Position numbers and translations under genes: made by a program. 64,000 nt of DNA, taken from assembly GCF_008831285.2 (NCBI RefSeq), contig NC_045138.2, positions 1,189,143-1,253,142 on the forward strand, in the 5' to 3' direction. The first letter of the stretch is position 1, and the number at the start of each line of letters is the position of its first letter. Below, one piece after another: positions 1 through 13,075 of the stretch. Below the pieces are notes generated by a model. That model made no database searches, was not told the DNA's origin, and saw only the letters and a program-made list of their open reading frames with translations. This DNA is from Nymphaea colorata. Taxonomy: Eukaryota; Streptophyta; Magnoliopsida; Nymphaeales; Nymphaeaceae.

Positions 1-146
1 CATGTTGACAAGATCAAAAACCGACAACATTGCTGGCGACGAAGAAACAACGCGTGCTACGATCTTTACAACGACTTCTCCTTGAAGAACATCATGAGTC
101 ATCGGTCTCTTCGTCACAGCCTTCTTCATGATCTTGTCCAGGGAGC
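1..146 (-). pseudogene. F-box exon 1 relic #0 (runs off the left edge)
   Basis: On the minus strand this reads as the first exon of an F-box gene: a basic start (KIMKKAVTKRP) followed by DVLQGEVVVKIVARVV and then SSSPAMLSVFDLVNM. It aligns with the better preserved exon at 36,482–36,630, where the F-box core is DVLPAEVIVQIV. The start codon seen there (ATGGGC) is changed here to CTGGAC, and the LP pair of the F-box is LQ. The rest of the gene lies left of the window. F-box proteins are substrate adaptors of SCF ubiquitin ligases; assignment to the At2g35280-like plant family is from the pattern of short exon 1 plus a following CK-L-EAA exon. Confidence 0.5.
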
Positions 147-197
147 TTCTCCTACCCTCTCCTACTAAATTTTTCAATTTGTAAAAACCACTTGTTC

Positions 198-590
198 TCT
201 CTCTCTCTCTCTCTCACTTTTATATTTATGCAGAGGTAGTTTTTTCATAATGCTTCCAAACCAAAGAAACTACATGTTCATTTATGCATACCTTTACAAT
301 GCTTCCTAATAAAAAAAAAACTACCTGCTTATTTATGTACACTTTCGCAATACTTTTTAACCAAATAAATTACCTACCTATTTAGGAACACCTTCACAAT
401 GCTTTCTAACCAAAAAAACTACCCGCCTATTTATGTTTACATTCACAATGCTTCCTAACGGAAAAATCTACCTGGATATTTATATACACCTTCACGATGA
501 TTTTTAGTCGAACAAACTACCTGCCTATTTTTGCATAACTTCACAATGCTTTCTAACCGAAAAAACTGCCTGCCTATTTATGCAAAAGAG
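198..590. repeat. CT run plus minisatellite of ~54 bp (array 1)
   Basis: After a CT run (198–216) come about seven imperfect copies of a 50–56 bp unit. Each contains the string CACAATGCTTTCTAACC, then an A-rich stretch, ACTACCTGCC and TATTTATGCA. The same unit occurs once in the leader of every F-box relic in the window, so the array looks like an expansion of F-box 5' leader DNA. Confidence 0.7.
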
Positions 591-759
591 CAATAAAAAA
601 GAATTTAATCATCTATTCTATTTCAATGAAATAAATACACACGCCATAGGATTTCTCTATGCCATCACCAAAATTAGAGCAGATTTGTTTGACAAATTTA
701 TTTTACTCGTAAATCTATCTGCGTACAGATGGGCAAAAGTGTCTGTCGTTTTCTTTGTC

Positions 760-1801
760 TTCCTCACACCACCAACCTTTCAAGGCTTCACCTCTTGCCA
801 GCCTGCCGCACTCGTCATCAACACAGTACGATGGTTGAGGCTATAGGAGTTCGTTTGCAATCCATAGGTGTGTAACATTTGCACAGCCTTCTTCCTGCTC
901 TTGAACAACTGGCAGCTTTGCCACCGCCGGCTTTAGCGGCTCTCTTCTGCCATTCCATGCCTGCAACTGTTGATGGCCCTTGTTCTCATAAGAGAAAAAT
1001 TCCACGAGCATACATGGCTTCCGTGCAGCGTTTGTAGCTGCCGCTAGGTGGAACCTGCAGGCCCACCAACATAAAAAACATAGAATGCAAAAACATATTA
1101 TACATACACCGCATATTTATAAAAAAGGAAAGAGAGAAGCATAATTGATTTGATATGATTTTTAAAGAGTTTCTCATCTTAGGAACAACAAGAAAAAGCT
1201 TGGAGAGTTTGATATACTGTTAAAATTTAGTAAAGTAATTGTTCTTTTCCTTGTTCCTGAATTCATGAATGCGTTGGAGTACTTGATGATAGCTTACAAA
1301 GCGTTGTTTCAAATTTGGGATGTGTTGCAACCTATGAAGATAACAGAAGAACATTCTCACATGAAAAGATTCAACCTGTAATATGTAAAAAAGAATCCCA
1401 AATTCTTATCATGCTAAAAACATAGGCTGCTAGTTGATTTCTTGTCACTGCACAATCCAATACCAACGGCCATAAGCCCTACTGGTACAGCCACCAGCCC
1501 AGCCTTCGAGATCCATCCACAATGGTGGCTCATCTGAGCACCCATCTATCCCTTGCAGCTTCACGTAGTATCTTGCACCTGCGCATCACCCTTTAGAGAA
1601 TCCATCCAAGGTGCTTGAAAGTTGAATCTGTTGTAGATGACAGAAAATTTATGTGAGCTTCAGGTTGACAAGATCAAGAACCGACAACATGGCCAGCGAT
1701 GAAAAAACAACACGTGCTACGATCTTTACAATGACTTTTCCTTGAAAAACGTCAAGAGTAATCGGTCTCTTCGTGGCAGCCTTGTTCATGATCTTGTCTA
1801 T
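760..1801 (-). pseudogene. F-box pseudogene #1 (At2g35280-like)
   Basis: Minus-strand relic with three recognisable blocks. Exon 1 (1,801–1,653) reads KAATKRPITLDVF, then VIVKIVARVV and LSVLDLVNLKLT; its ATG has become ATA and the intron donor GT is lost (CACATAAAT). Exon 2 (from about 1,604) starts CKILREAARDRWVLR and then hits in-frame stops. A C-terminal block (about 1,050–780) keeps EAMYARGIFLL followed by a stop, then WQKRAAKAG. The AAxxG…EA.Y..G..LL pattern resembles the Sel1-like helical region that follows the F-box in At2g35280-like proteins. Clearly non-functional. Confidence 0.5.
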
Positions 1802-1869
1802 GGTGCTTCTCCTACCCACTCCTACCAAATTTTTCAATTCGTAAAAACCACTTGTTCTCTCTTTCTCTC

Positions 1870-2255
1870 TCTTTGGTATTTATGAAGAGGTAGTTTTTTT
1901 ACAATGCTTTCTAACCAAAGAAACTACATGTCTATTTATGCATACATTTACAATGCATACTAATGAAAAAAAAAACTACCTGCTTATTTATGCACACCTT
2001 CGCAAAACTTTTTAACCAAATAAATTACCTGCCTATTTATGAACACCTTCGCAATGCTTTCTAACCGAAAAAACTACTCGCCTATTTATGTTTACCTTCA
2101 CAATGCTTTTGAATCGAAAAATCTACCTGTCTATTTATATACACCTTCACAATGCTTTCTAATCGAATAAACTACCTGCCTATTTATGCATAACCTCACA
2201 ATGCTTCCTAACAAAAAAAACTGTCTGCCTATTTATGCCAAAAAGCAACAAAAAA
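1870..2255. repeat. ~54 bp minisatellite (array 2)
   Basis: About seven imperfect copies of the same F-box-leader unit as at 198–590, in the same orientation and in the same place relative to the preceding F-box relic. The repeated pairing of gene relic and array shows that the array was copied along with the gene. Confidence 0.7.
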
Positions 2256-2419
2256 TAATTTATTCATCTATTCCATTTCGATGAAATAACTACATACGCT
2301 ATATGATTTCTATATGCCGTCGCCAAAATTAGATCAGATTTGTTTGACAAATTTATTTTACTCGTACATCGATCTACATAGAGATGAGCAAAAGTGTCTG
2401 TCGTTTTCTTCGTCTTCCT

Positions 2420-3500
2420 CACACCACCAACCTTTCTTAACCTCTTGCCAGCCTGCCGGCACTCATCATCAGCATAGTACGATGGCTGAGGCTATAGGAG
2501 TCCGTCTGCAATCCATAGGTTCCTTTGCATTTGCACAGCCTTCTTCTTGCTTTTGACCAGGCTGGCATCTCTGCCATCGCCGGCTTTAGCGGCTCTCTCC
2601 TGCCATTTCATGTCTGCAATTGTTGATGACCCTTGTTCTCATAGGAGAAAAATTCCACGAGCATACATGGCTTCCGTGCAGCCTTCCTCGGTAGCTGCCG
2701 CTAGGTGCAACTTGCCCTTTTCCTTTCTCCTTTTATTATAACATTCAACCTGCAGACCCACCAACGCAGAAAACATAGAATGCAAAAACAAGTTATATAT
2801 ACACCGCAGATTTATGAAAAATGAAAGAAAGAGGCAGAATTGATTTGATATGATTTTTAAAGAGTTTTCCATCTTAGAAACAAGAAGAAAAGGCATGAAG
2901 GGTTTGATATAGTGCTAAATTTAGTAAAGTAATTATTTTTTTCCTTAATTCATGAATGCATTGCAGTATTTGCTGATAGCTTATAAAGCGTTGTTTCAAA
3001 TTTGGCATGTGTTGCAACCTATGAAGATAACAGAAGAACATTCTCACATGAAAAGATTAAACCTGTAATATGTAAAAAAGAACCACAAATTCTTATCATG
3101 CCAAGAACATATGTTGCAATTTGATTTCTTGTCTCTGCACAATCCAATATCAACGTCAATGAGCCCTATTGGTACAGCCACCAGCCCAACCTTCGAGATC
3201 CATCCATAATGGTGGCTCATCTGAGCACCCATCTATCCCATGTAGCTTCACGTAGTATCTTGCACCTGTGCATTTTATTTGAATGAAACCATTTAGAGAA
3301 TCCATCCAAGGTGCTTCAAAGTTTATTCTGTTGTAGATGACAGAAAATTTATGTGAACTTCATGTTGACAAGATCAGGAACCGAGAACATATCCGGTAAC
3401 AAAGAAACAATGCATGCTACGATCTTGACAACGACTTTTCCTTGAAGAACAATAAGAGTCATCGGTCTCTTCGTGGAGCCTTCTTCATGATCTTGCCCAT
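2420..3500 (-). pseudogene. F-box pseudogene #2 (At2g35280-like)
   Basis: Second minus-strand unit, about 1.7 kb from #1. Exon 1 (3,500–3,353) keeps its ATG, but a one-base deletion near 3,470 shifts the frame and the donor GT is lost. Exon 2 begins CKILREATWDRWVLR and carries stops at the same places as #1, then reads CAETRNQIATYVLGMIRI, a Sel1-like helix pattern. The third exon follows a plausible acceptor (CTGCAG at about 2,752) and reads VECYNKRRKEKGKLHLAAAT, then EEGCTEAMYARGIFLL and a stop. Shared stops with #1 mean decay began before the array was duplicated. Confidence 0.5.
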
Positions 3501-3574
3501 GGTGTTCCTCCTACCCTCTCATACTAAATTCTTCAATTCGTAAAAACCACTTGCTCTCTCTCTCTTTCCCTCTC

Positions 3575-3640
3575 TCTTTTATATTTATGAAGAGATAGTT
3601 TTTTCACAATGCTTTATAACCGAAGAAACTACATGCCTAA
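3575..3640. repeat. single copy of the F-box leader minisatellite unit
   Basis: One or slightly more than one copy of the ~54 bp unit (CACAATGCTTTATAACCG, then ACTACATGCC) lies between pseudogenes #2 and #3, preceded by a CT-rich run. This is the unexpanded state of the arrays at 198–590 and 1,870–2,255. Confidence 0.6.
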
Positions 3641-4481
3641 GAGTAAAATTCCAAGTGCATACATGGCTTCCGTGCAGTCTTCCTCTGTAGTTTCTGCTAG
3701 GTGCAACTTGCCCTTTTCCTTTCTCCTCTTATTATAGCATTCAACTTGCAGGCCCACCAACAAAGAAAACATAGAATGCATAAACATATTATACATACGC
3801 CGCATATTTATGAAAAAGGAAAGAGAGAGGCAAAATTGATTAGATATAGTTTTTAAAGAGTTTCTCATCTTAGAAACAAGAAAAAAAGGCGTGAAGAGTT
3901 TCATATACTACTAAAATTTAGTAAAGTAATTATACTTTTCCTTAATTCAGGGATGCATTGGGGTACTTGCGGATAGCTTATAAAGAGTTGTTTCAAATTG
4001 GGCATGTGTTGCAACCTATGAAGATAACAGAAAAACATTATCACATGAAAAGATTAAACCTGTAATATGGAAAAAAGAACCACAAATTCATATGAAGCCT
4101 AGGGCACATGCCACTAGTTGATTTCATACCTCTGCATGATCCATTACAAATGGCCATGAGCCCTATGGTACAACCACCAGCCTAGCCTTCGAGATCCATC
4201 CACAATGGTGGCTCATCTAAGCACCCATCAATCCCTTGCAGCTTCACGCAACATCTTGCACCTGTGCACCTCATTTGAATGAAACTCTTCAGATAATCCA
4301 CGCAAAGTGCTTGAAAGTTGAATATGTTGGACATCATAGAAAACTTACGTGAACTTCATGTTGGCAAGATTATGAACCAACAACATGGTCGGCAATCTAT
4401 GATCTCTGCAATGACTTCTCTTGAAAGAACATCAAATTTCACTGGTCTCTTTGTGGCAGCCTTCTTTATGATCTTGCTCAT
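3629..4481 (-). pseudogene. F-box pseudogene #3 (At2g35280-like)
   Basis: Third unit in the window. Exon 1 (4,481–4,349) has an intact ATG and an intact GTAAGT donor, but about 16 bases are missing from the F-box core, which breaks the frame. Exon 2 lies near 4,290–4,060. The C-terminal exon (3,760–3,629) reads KRRKEKGKLHLAETTEED, then CTEAMYALGILLLGM. The unit is shorter (about 1 kb) than #1 and #2 because it lacks part of the intron and C-terminal DNA. Confidence 0.45.
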
Positions 4482-4559
4482 GGTGCTCCTCCTCCCCTCT
4501 CATACTAAATTGCTCAAATTCATAACAACCAGTCTCTTTCTCTTTTATATTTATGAAGA

Positions 4560-5395
4560 AATAATTTCTTTACAATGCTTCATAGCCGAATAAACTACTT
4601 GTCTATTTATGCACACCTATTTCTTCAATTAGAAAGCATTGTGAAGGTATGCATAAATAGAAATCTAATGCTTTCTAATCGAAGAAACTACTTGCCACCT
4701 GCCTATCTATGCACACCTTCACAACGCTTTCCAATCGAAAAAACAGATGTGAGACTGGTTCTTATGAATAGCTAAGTAGTTTTTTCGGTTAAAAAGCATT
4801 GTGAAAGTATGCATAAATAGCAGGTAGTTTTTTCGGTTAGAAAACATTGTGAAAGTATGCTTAAATAGCAGGTAGTTTTTTCGGTTAGAAAGCATTATGA
4901 AAGTGTGCATAAATATAGGTAATTTTTTCAGTTAGGAAACATTTTGTGAATGTATACATAAATAGGCAGATAGTTTCTTCGGTTAAAAAGCATTGTAAAG
5001 GCATGCATAAATAGGCAGGTAGTTTGTTTGGTTAGAAAACATTATGAAGGTGTGCATAAATAGGGAGGCAGTTTCTTCGATTAAGAAGCATTGTGAAGAA
5101 AACTACCTCTTCACTCTGCAATCGAAGCGATTATTTGGTATAGCAAGAGGAGAAAGACAACCGTTACATGGGAATCACTGGAAGCTTTGTGAATGTGTAC
5201 ATAAATAGGCAGATAGTTTCTTCGGTTAAAAAACATTGTAAAGACATGCATAAATAGGCAGATAATTTCTTCTATTAAAAAGCATTGTAAACGCATGCAT
5301 AAATAGGCAGGTAGTTTGTTTGGTTAGAAAACATTATGAAGGTGTGCATAAATAGGGATGTAGTTTCTTCGGTTAAGAAGCATTGTGAAGAAAAC
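4560..5395. repeat. ~54 bp minisatellite in two opposing orientations (array 3)
   Basis: From 4,560 to about 4,780 the leader unit reads in the same sense as arrays 1 and 2. From about 4,780 to 5,095, and again 5,190–5,393, it reads in the opposite sense (AGGTAGTTTTTTCGGTTAG, then AAGCATTGTGAAAG and TATGCATAAATAG). The array is therefore a large imperfect palindrome centred near 4,775. Confidence 0.7.
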
Positions 5396-5480
5396 TACCT
5401 CTTCACTCTGCAATCGAAGCGATTATTTGGTATAGCAAGAGGAGAAAGACAACCGTTGCATGGGAATCACTGGAAACAAC
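5097..5480. repeat. ~293 bp direct duplication
   Basis: An 85–90 bp non-array segment (TTCACTCTGCAATCGAAGCG… through CATGGGAATCACTGGAA) occurs at 5,100–5,190 and again at 5,393–5,480. Reversed minisatellite units lie between the two copies. This is a direct duplication with a period of about 293 bp. Confidence 0.75.
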
Positions 5481-5699
5481 AGAGAGCGATTTCTTTTGTT
5501 GGTCTCGTTAAGGTCCAAATGAGTTCAGACTTTGGCATGAATCCAACCTAAAATTGTACATACGAGTAGTTATGCTCGAGTCAATGTGATAAGGATGTCA
5601 ACAAACGGGATATAAATAAATTAATGCCTGATCAGACCACATTAAATCAGTCGGATATGGAAAATATTTTCAAAATACAATAGAAAGCCAAAATTCAGA

Positions 5700-6090
5700 T
5701 TTGAAAAAAGATGCATTTGTCAGCAAAGTTGATGTTAACTTTGATGATGGCCACTATAACAGTGGTTGTAGTGGAGATAGATATAAAAAGAAAGTAGTCA
5801 TGAATCGTGATTGTTAACCTACTTACAAAACATAATAGTAGTTACGAACCAAATATGATTATCTTTCCAATCTTTTGGAACAAAAGCCAACTATGTATAG
5901 TAATAATAATAAAAAAAAAGAAACATGCATCTATGTGAGCCATCGAAAGACTTCTGTTGCAGGAAATTAGTTAGAAAACTAGTGGCACAGAAAATCACAA
6001 TGGTCGGTAGGTAGAATGTCTATGCATGCTGCGAGGTCCACTACGTAATGCAGCAAGGAAGGGATAAGGAGCTGTCCTCTATTCATTAGA
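5700..6090. repeat. dispersed segment shared with 37,105–37,495 and 58,577–58,967
   Basis: About 390 bp closely resemble the DNA downstream of the F-box chimera at 36.0–36.8 kb. Shared landmarks include GTTGATGTTAA, GGCCACTAT, AAAGAAAGTAGTCATGAATC, TTCTGTTGCAG and TGGTCGGTAGGT, and each copy ends TATTCATTAG. A possible exon after the TTGCAG acceptor reads VYACCDVHYVIQKGRDKE in the later copies, but is interrupted by TAG here. I do not recognise the product. Its position beside F-box relics in both places suggests it was carried with them. Confidence 0.5.
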
Positions 6091-6269
6091 ACAATTCAGT
6101 TCCAAGAGGCCTTAGCTGCATACCTTGTACTGTTAAAAAGGTATAGTAAGTTAAACCTTCGCTTAAAGTTAAAATTTAAACTTTAAAGTGTGTATTTTGC
6201 AATTTAACCTTATGAAGTGATCTTAAGAATGGGTTGATGCAAAACGCATATGAAGCTGGCTATTTTTTG

Positions 6270-6475
6270 GTTTTCTAATAGTACTTTTGTAATATGTAAA
6301 AATGAGTGGCTCCCATAGCATCAATATTTTGATAATAAAAAAATCTTAATTTTTCACAAAAACAACTTGAATCAAAGTATAAAATATCAAAATAATTTTT
6401 TATAAATATATTAAGATGTTTATATTTATTTAAAATAAAAAATTTTAAAGAAAAATTAAAGGGTCTGTTCTTTGT
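6270..6475 (+). repeat. dispersed MITE-like repeat, copy a
   Basis: AT-rich block whose landmarks (CTAATAGTA at the left, TAATATCAA/CATCAATATTTTG, TTTTTCACAAAAACAACTTG, AAAGGGTC at the right) are shared with 7,140–7,345 and, inverted, with 15,235–15,420. No coding potential. Confidence 0.45.
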
Positions 6476-6502
6476 CATTGCTTTAAGGGTTTGGTTTTTA
6501 CT

Positions 6503-6504
<2 letters not shown>

Positions 6505-6562
<58 letters not shown>
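6505..6562. repeat. (TC)n(TA)n microsatellite
   Basis: About ten TC repeats run directly into about eighteen TA repeats. Simple sequence with no associated gene. Confidence 0.9.
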
Positions 6563-6565
<3 letters not shown>

Positions 6566-6959
6566 TACGAGAAGTAATTAAAAAACTTAACCATTATTAG
6601 CATCAAGTGATCCCACATGTAAATCAACAACTCCTGTGAGAGTATGTGGGCAACTGTCCACATAAGCCCACGTGCAAGTCTGTTCTGTTGGAAGCTGGTT
6701 CATCAATATCTTTCCGATGATTCCTTTATAGGCAATGGGCCTGGGCTCAACTTATACTCGGCCAGGCTTGAGGGCCGGCTATGAAAAATGACCTTCCAAC
6801 CAGCCAGGACCGATAACCCACACAGTGAGGGGGGTGTGGGTTTCTGTCCAAATGATTGCTTTTATTTAAGGAATTCAAGCTGAACTTCTATATTGTTATC
6901 CGCAAGAACATATCATCTAGTTTTGCTAGACAATATGTATTTGTTGGTAGTGATAGAAA

Positions 6960-7345
6960 GGAAAATGAGTATATATATATATAAGAAAGTTGGTAAAAGC
7001 CAAACCACTTGAGTAAGAAACAAAAACCAGACCTATTGAAATTACTTATAAAAATAATTCTTTTGTAATCTAACGCCATAGATATAATCTTAACAGTATT
7101 TAGAGGTGAAACATATATTAAGTTAGTCATTTTTTTATTTAACTAATATTTTTCTAATAGTAAAAAAAATAACCGGCTCTCCTAATATCAAAATTTTGGT
7201 AGTATAAAAATCAAATTTTTTACAAAAGTGACTTGACGTAAAACATGATTTATATTAAATTAGTATCTACAAATACATTAAATGGGTCATATTTTGTTTA
7301 AAATACTTTTTAACATAAACTTAAAAGGTCGTTTTTATCCCTGAC
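6960..7345 (+). repeat. dispersed MITE-like repeat, copy b
   Basis: This copy has a left part containing GCCAAACCACTTGAGTAAG and AAACAAAAACCAGAC and a right part homologous to 6,270–6,475. The whole block reappears inverted at 15,235–15,570. Both are flanked by TA runs. A non-autonomous DNA transposon is the simplest reading, but I see no clear terminal inverted repeat. Confidence 0.45.
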
Positions 7346-7365
7346 CCAATTGGTATGGTATCTAC

Positions 7366-7367
<2 letters not shown>

Positions 7368-7402
<35 letters not shown>

Positions 7403-7423
7403 TATAGATATATATATATAGAT
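7368..7423. repeat. (TA)n microsatellite
   Basis: Nearly pure TA dinucleotides with two GATA interruptions, directly after MITE-like copy b. Confidence 0.9.
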
Positions 7424-7689
7424 TGGTCGACATCGACCCCATTCAACCATTGCAAAGGCACACATAAAAGGTATCACCTTGACTACGTGATCAGTCTATT
7501 AGAATTTCAAAACTATATATATTCAATCGATTTATATTTTCAAAATAAAAGTGAATAAATTGTGGCTTTTTTTAATTTAAAACAAATAAAGAAAATCTTC
7601 AAGTCTGAAAGGAGAAGCTTATGTTTCTTTAGGATTATAAAGTCTCTTTTATATGGGATCCATCACCATTGCATTTCACCATTATATGA

Positions 7690-7945
7690 AACAATTGTCA
7701 AATCCTGATTATGTAGCCAAAACTTTATATGACCTCGAATTGTCAGATTCAAAGTTCCATGTAGTCTCAAATCACGTCAAATATCATGTCCAAATGCTCA
7801 TAGATTTCACTACTTTAAACACTTTCCAGACAACAAAACATGACCTCAAATCATTGGATTTGAAATTCCTTATAATATCAAGTCACGTCAAATCTGAGAT
7901 TCAAATGCTCCTATTTCACTACTTTAATCACTTTCCAGCAAGCAA
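7690..7945. repeat. two-copy tandem duplication (~120 bp unit)
   Basis: A unit with TATGACCTC/CATGACCTC, TCAAATCACGTCAAAT or TCAAGTCACGTCAAAT, CAAATGCTC, TTCACTACTTTAA and CACTTTCCAG appears twice. The open frame across it shows the same internal repeat and is not convincing as a gene. The rest of 7,950–8,700 shows nothing I recognise. Confidence 0.55.
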
Positions 7946-8722
7946 ATTTTAAGTTTTTTTTTTTTTTTGTCTTTTGATAGATCTCATGCAATGAAGTGCT
8001 CCGCACCAATATTGAATCCTAAATTGAATGCAACGATTCATCGGTTCTTCGAATCAGTTGTGAACTAGATAAAAATGTTGAAAATATATTATTTTCATGA
8101 AATACTTATGAAAAATACAAAAGTTAATTCAATATATAAAATATTATTATATTTGTAAAAAATAATAGGGGCAACCTGATATAAAAAACAATTAAAGTTT
8201 GCGTGCTAATCACTCCATTCATTCAAATCAGTAGACTATCTGGAAGGGTTGTAGTCCACTGGAAAGCAAGTTCAAAAGGATTCTAATTACAATTCCTATG
8301 ATAGTTGGCCTGGCACAGTGTGCTACCACAGTTGAGAATTTTCTTGAAAAATCAAACATTTCCATGGCTTTTGAGAGTTTTCCTTTTTTCAGAAAAAATC
8401 CAACCCTTCAACCAAAAAAATAATTAGAAAAGCCAAATTCGTTAACATCTCAACATAGTTTTAAAGTCGTTAATGGCATTTCTATCGAATACCCATTTCC
8501 CGTATCAGTAGTTTTTAACGGATCTTCTTACACTGACAAGATTGGAAAAGATAATCATAGAAATGAAAGATTGTTGTCACTTCTTAGGTTGGTACGATCC
8601 GACCATGGAATGATGGAAAGGCTCAAGAAAAAATGGCAGAATCGTAACTTGCAAGGCGCTCTTAAACTACTAGAAATATCAAAAATATCTTCCTCCCTCT
8701 CGGAAGATGAAAGGAAATTCAA

Positions 8723-8737
8723 AAACCAGCAAAACCA
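8723..8737 (+). promoter_or_regulatory. paired AAACCA motifs (anaerobic response element-like)
   Basis: Two AAACCA hexamers (8,723–8,728 and 8,732–8,737) lie about 190 bp upstream of the ADH TATA box. AAACCA/TGGTTT is the GT-motif core of the anaerobic response element known from plant Adh1 promoters. A six-base motif is weak evidence alone; its pairing and position before an ADH gene are what make it notable. Confidence 0.3.
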
Positions 8738-8916
8738 CGAGCGGTATGCTGTCTAATCTGAGGCGCCGTTGGATCTTTGAGCGAAAAAGCGAAAAACAAA
8801 ACTCTCCAGGGACAATCAATGAAGAGGAAGCCGTATTGACGCGTGCTTCCTCCCAAAAAAACAAGCGCGATCAGTCTCTCTCTTTCTTTCTCTCCGTTTA
8901 AGCCCCCTATGCTAAA

Positions 8917-8924
8917 GTTATAAA
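8917..8924 (+). promoter_or_regulatory. ADH TATA box
   Basis: TATAAATA stands 90 bp before the ADH start codon, which predicts transcription starting near 8,950 and a leader of about 60 nt. No other TATA motif of this quality lies between it and the ATG. Confidence 0.6.
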
Positions 8925-9013
8925 TAACTCTGAGCTCCTACTCTGGACATCGAAGTGATTCGGATTGTTCAGGAAATACAGATCTTTACCTTGTTCGTCT
9001 CTGTTGAAGCGAA

Positions 9014-11877
<2,864 letters not shown>

Positions 11878-11917
11878 GCACGGAGGATGAGGAACCCGTG
11901 CTGCGAAACTTACAGAT

Positions 11918-11923
11918 AATAAA
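11918..11923 (+). terminator. ADH polyadenylation signal
   Basis: AATAAA lies 41 nt after the ADH stop codon, followed by T-rich DNA. It is the nearest canonical signal. Confidence 0.5.
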
Positions 11924-11959
11924 GTAGGAGATGCTGTTGTGTTGCTTCATTGCTGCTTC

Positions 11960-12600
11960 TCGGAAGAGTCAAGCGATTTTTTCTTTTGCAGGGAGTCCAA
12001 ATTGTTGAGTTATTTTGGTTGTTTTGTGTCAAAGCCGCCGTCTCTTCTATGCTGTATGGATTCTGGTTGTATACTTGGAAGTTCCCTTCATACTACTCCC
12101 TTATTAATCTTTGTTTATCTACTTTGTTTTCTGAAAATTTTAAAAGGAACACAGTACGCAGTCTCTTTCGTATTCCTTAAGATTTAAGCAAAGAAACTCT
12201 TCCCTTTGTTACTTATGTTCATAAAATATAAAATCTGCTGAACAGAAGCTACGGAGATAAATTTAGAGAGCACAAAAAAATGAGTCTGCTTAAATTATTT
12301 CGTTCTCCTGCGACCAATTCCTTGTCACTCGATTCATTGTCAAGTATAAATAGATATAGTGGTGAAGAAACTTCCGAACTGCTTGCCGTGTATCTGATAC
12401 CCGACAGTGATAGTCCTTCGACAGTGATAGTCCTTGAAGGCAATTAATTAAGCGAAACAAGAAATCACTCGAGCTCATGTGATCATAAAATCTTGGCATC
12501 TGTCCAAATTTGGCTCACTCGAGAAATCCAAATGAGATTGACAATTACATACATCTAACTAAGGAGACACCTCAATAAGGAAGGAGATACCTTCAAGAAG
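11960..12600. other. ADH 3' flank without a gene
   Basis: T-rich 3' flank. The only structure I see is an immediate repeat of GACAGTGATAGTCCTT at about 12,403–12,436. No coding or RNA gene is recognisable. Confidence 0.5.
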
Positions 12601-12602
12601 CC

Positions 12603-12752
12603 GAAGCTTCTCTTTCTTGTTCAACTTATCTCGGGGTTCAGAGCTGCTTAACGAGTTAGGTGGAGAGTAAAACACTTGAAGCTTCTCTTTCTCGTTCAAC
12701 TTATCTCGGGGTTCAGAGCTGCTTAATGAGTTAGGTGGAGAGTGAAACACTT
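12603..12752. repeat. 75 bp tandem duplication
   Basis: Two 75 bp units (12,603–12,677 and 12,678–12,752) begin GAAGCTTCTCTTTCT and contain TTATCTCGGGGTTCAGAGC. They differ at a few bases. The minus-strand open frame across them simply repeats SPPNSLSSSEPRDKLN and is not a convincing gene. Confidence 0.85.
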
Positions 12753-13075
12753 GTTAACTAAGCATCACATACCCATTATTTACAGTTCAAAAGAATTTTA
12801 CGGTAAGAATCGATTTGATTTCATTGTTTTGTCAATTTGACCAACTGAACCAAAACAAGAAATGGACAAATGGAGAGTAAAACACTTATTAACTAAGCAT
12901 CACATATCCATTATTTACAGTTGAGAAGAATTAAGCATCACATATCCATTATTTACAGTTTAGAAGAATTTTACTGTTCAGAAGAATCATACTCATGAAA
13001 ATTGAATTGATGATCGACCTTTCACTGTCCTGCCAGTTTGACCAACTGAACTAAATCAACAAATGGACGATTGAT
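12739..13075. repeat. imperfect tandem repeats (AAGCATCACATA… units)
   Basis: AAGCATCACATA followed by CCATTATTTACAGTT occurs three times, and TTTGACCAACTGAAC twice. This indicates nested local duplications of about 55 and 130 bp continuing from the adjacent 75 bp repeat. Confidence 0.7.

Noticed and set aside
198-590. CRISPR-like array (regular short repeats)
   Set aside because: Units are contiguous and diverged, without unique spacers, and the genome is a plant's; it is a minisatellite.
7653-7952. 99-residue open frame
   Set aside because: It spans a two-copy tandem repeat and its translation simply repeats; no family recognised.
11939-12187. Open frames after the ADH stop
   Set aside because: They lie in the ADH 3' untranslated region and flank.
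12559-12750. Minus-strand frame with an internal 25-residue repeat
   Set aside because: The repeat is a consequence of the 75 bp DNA duplication; no evidence for a gene.
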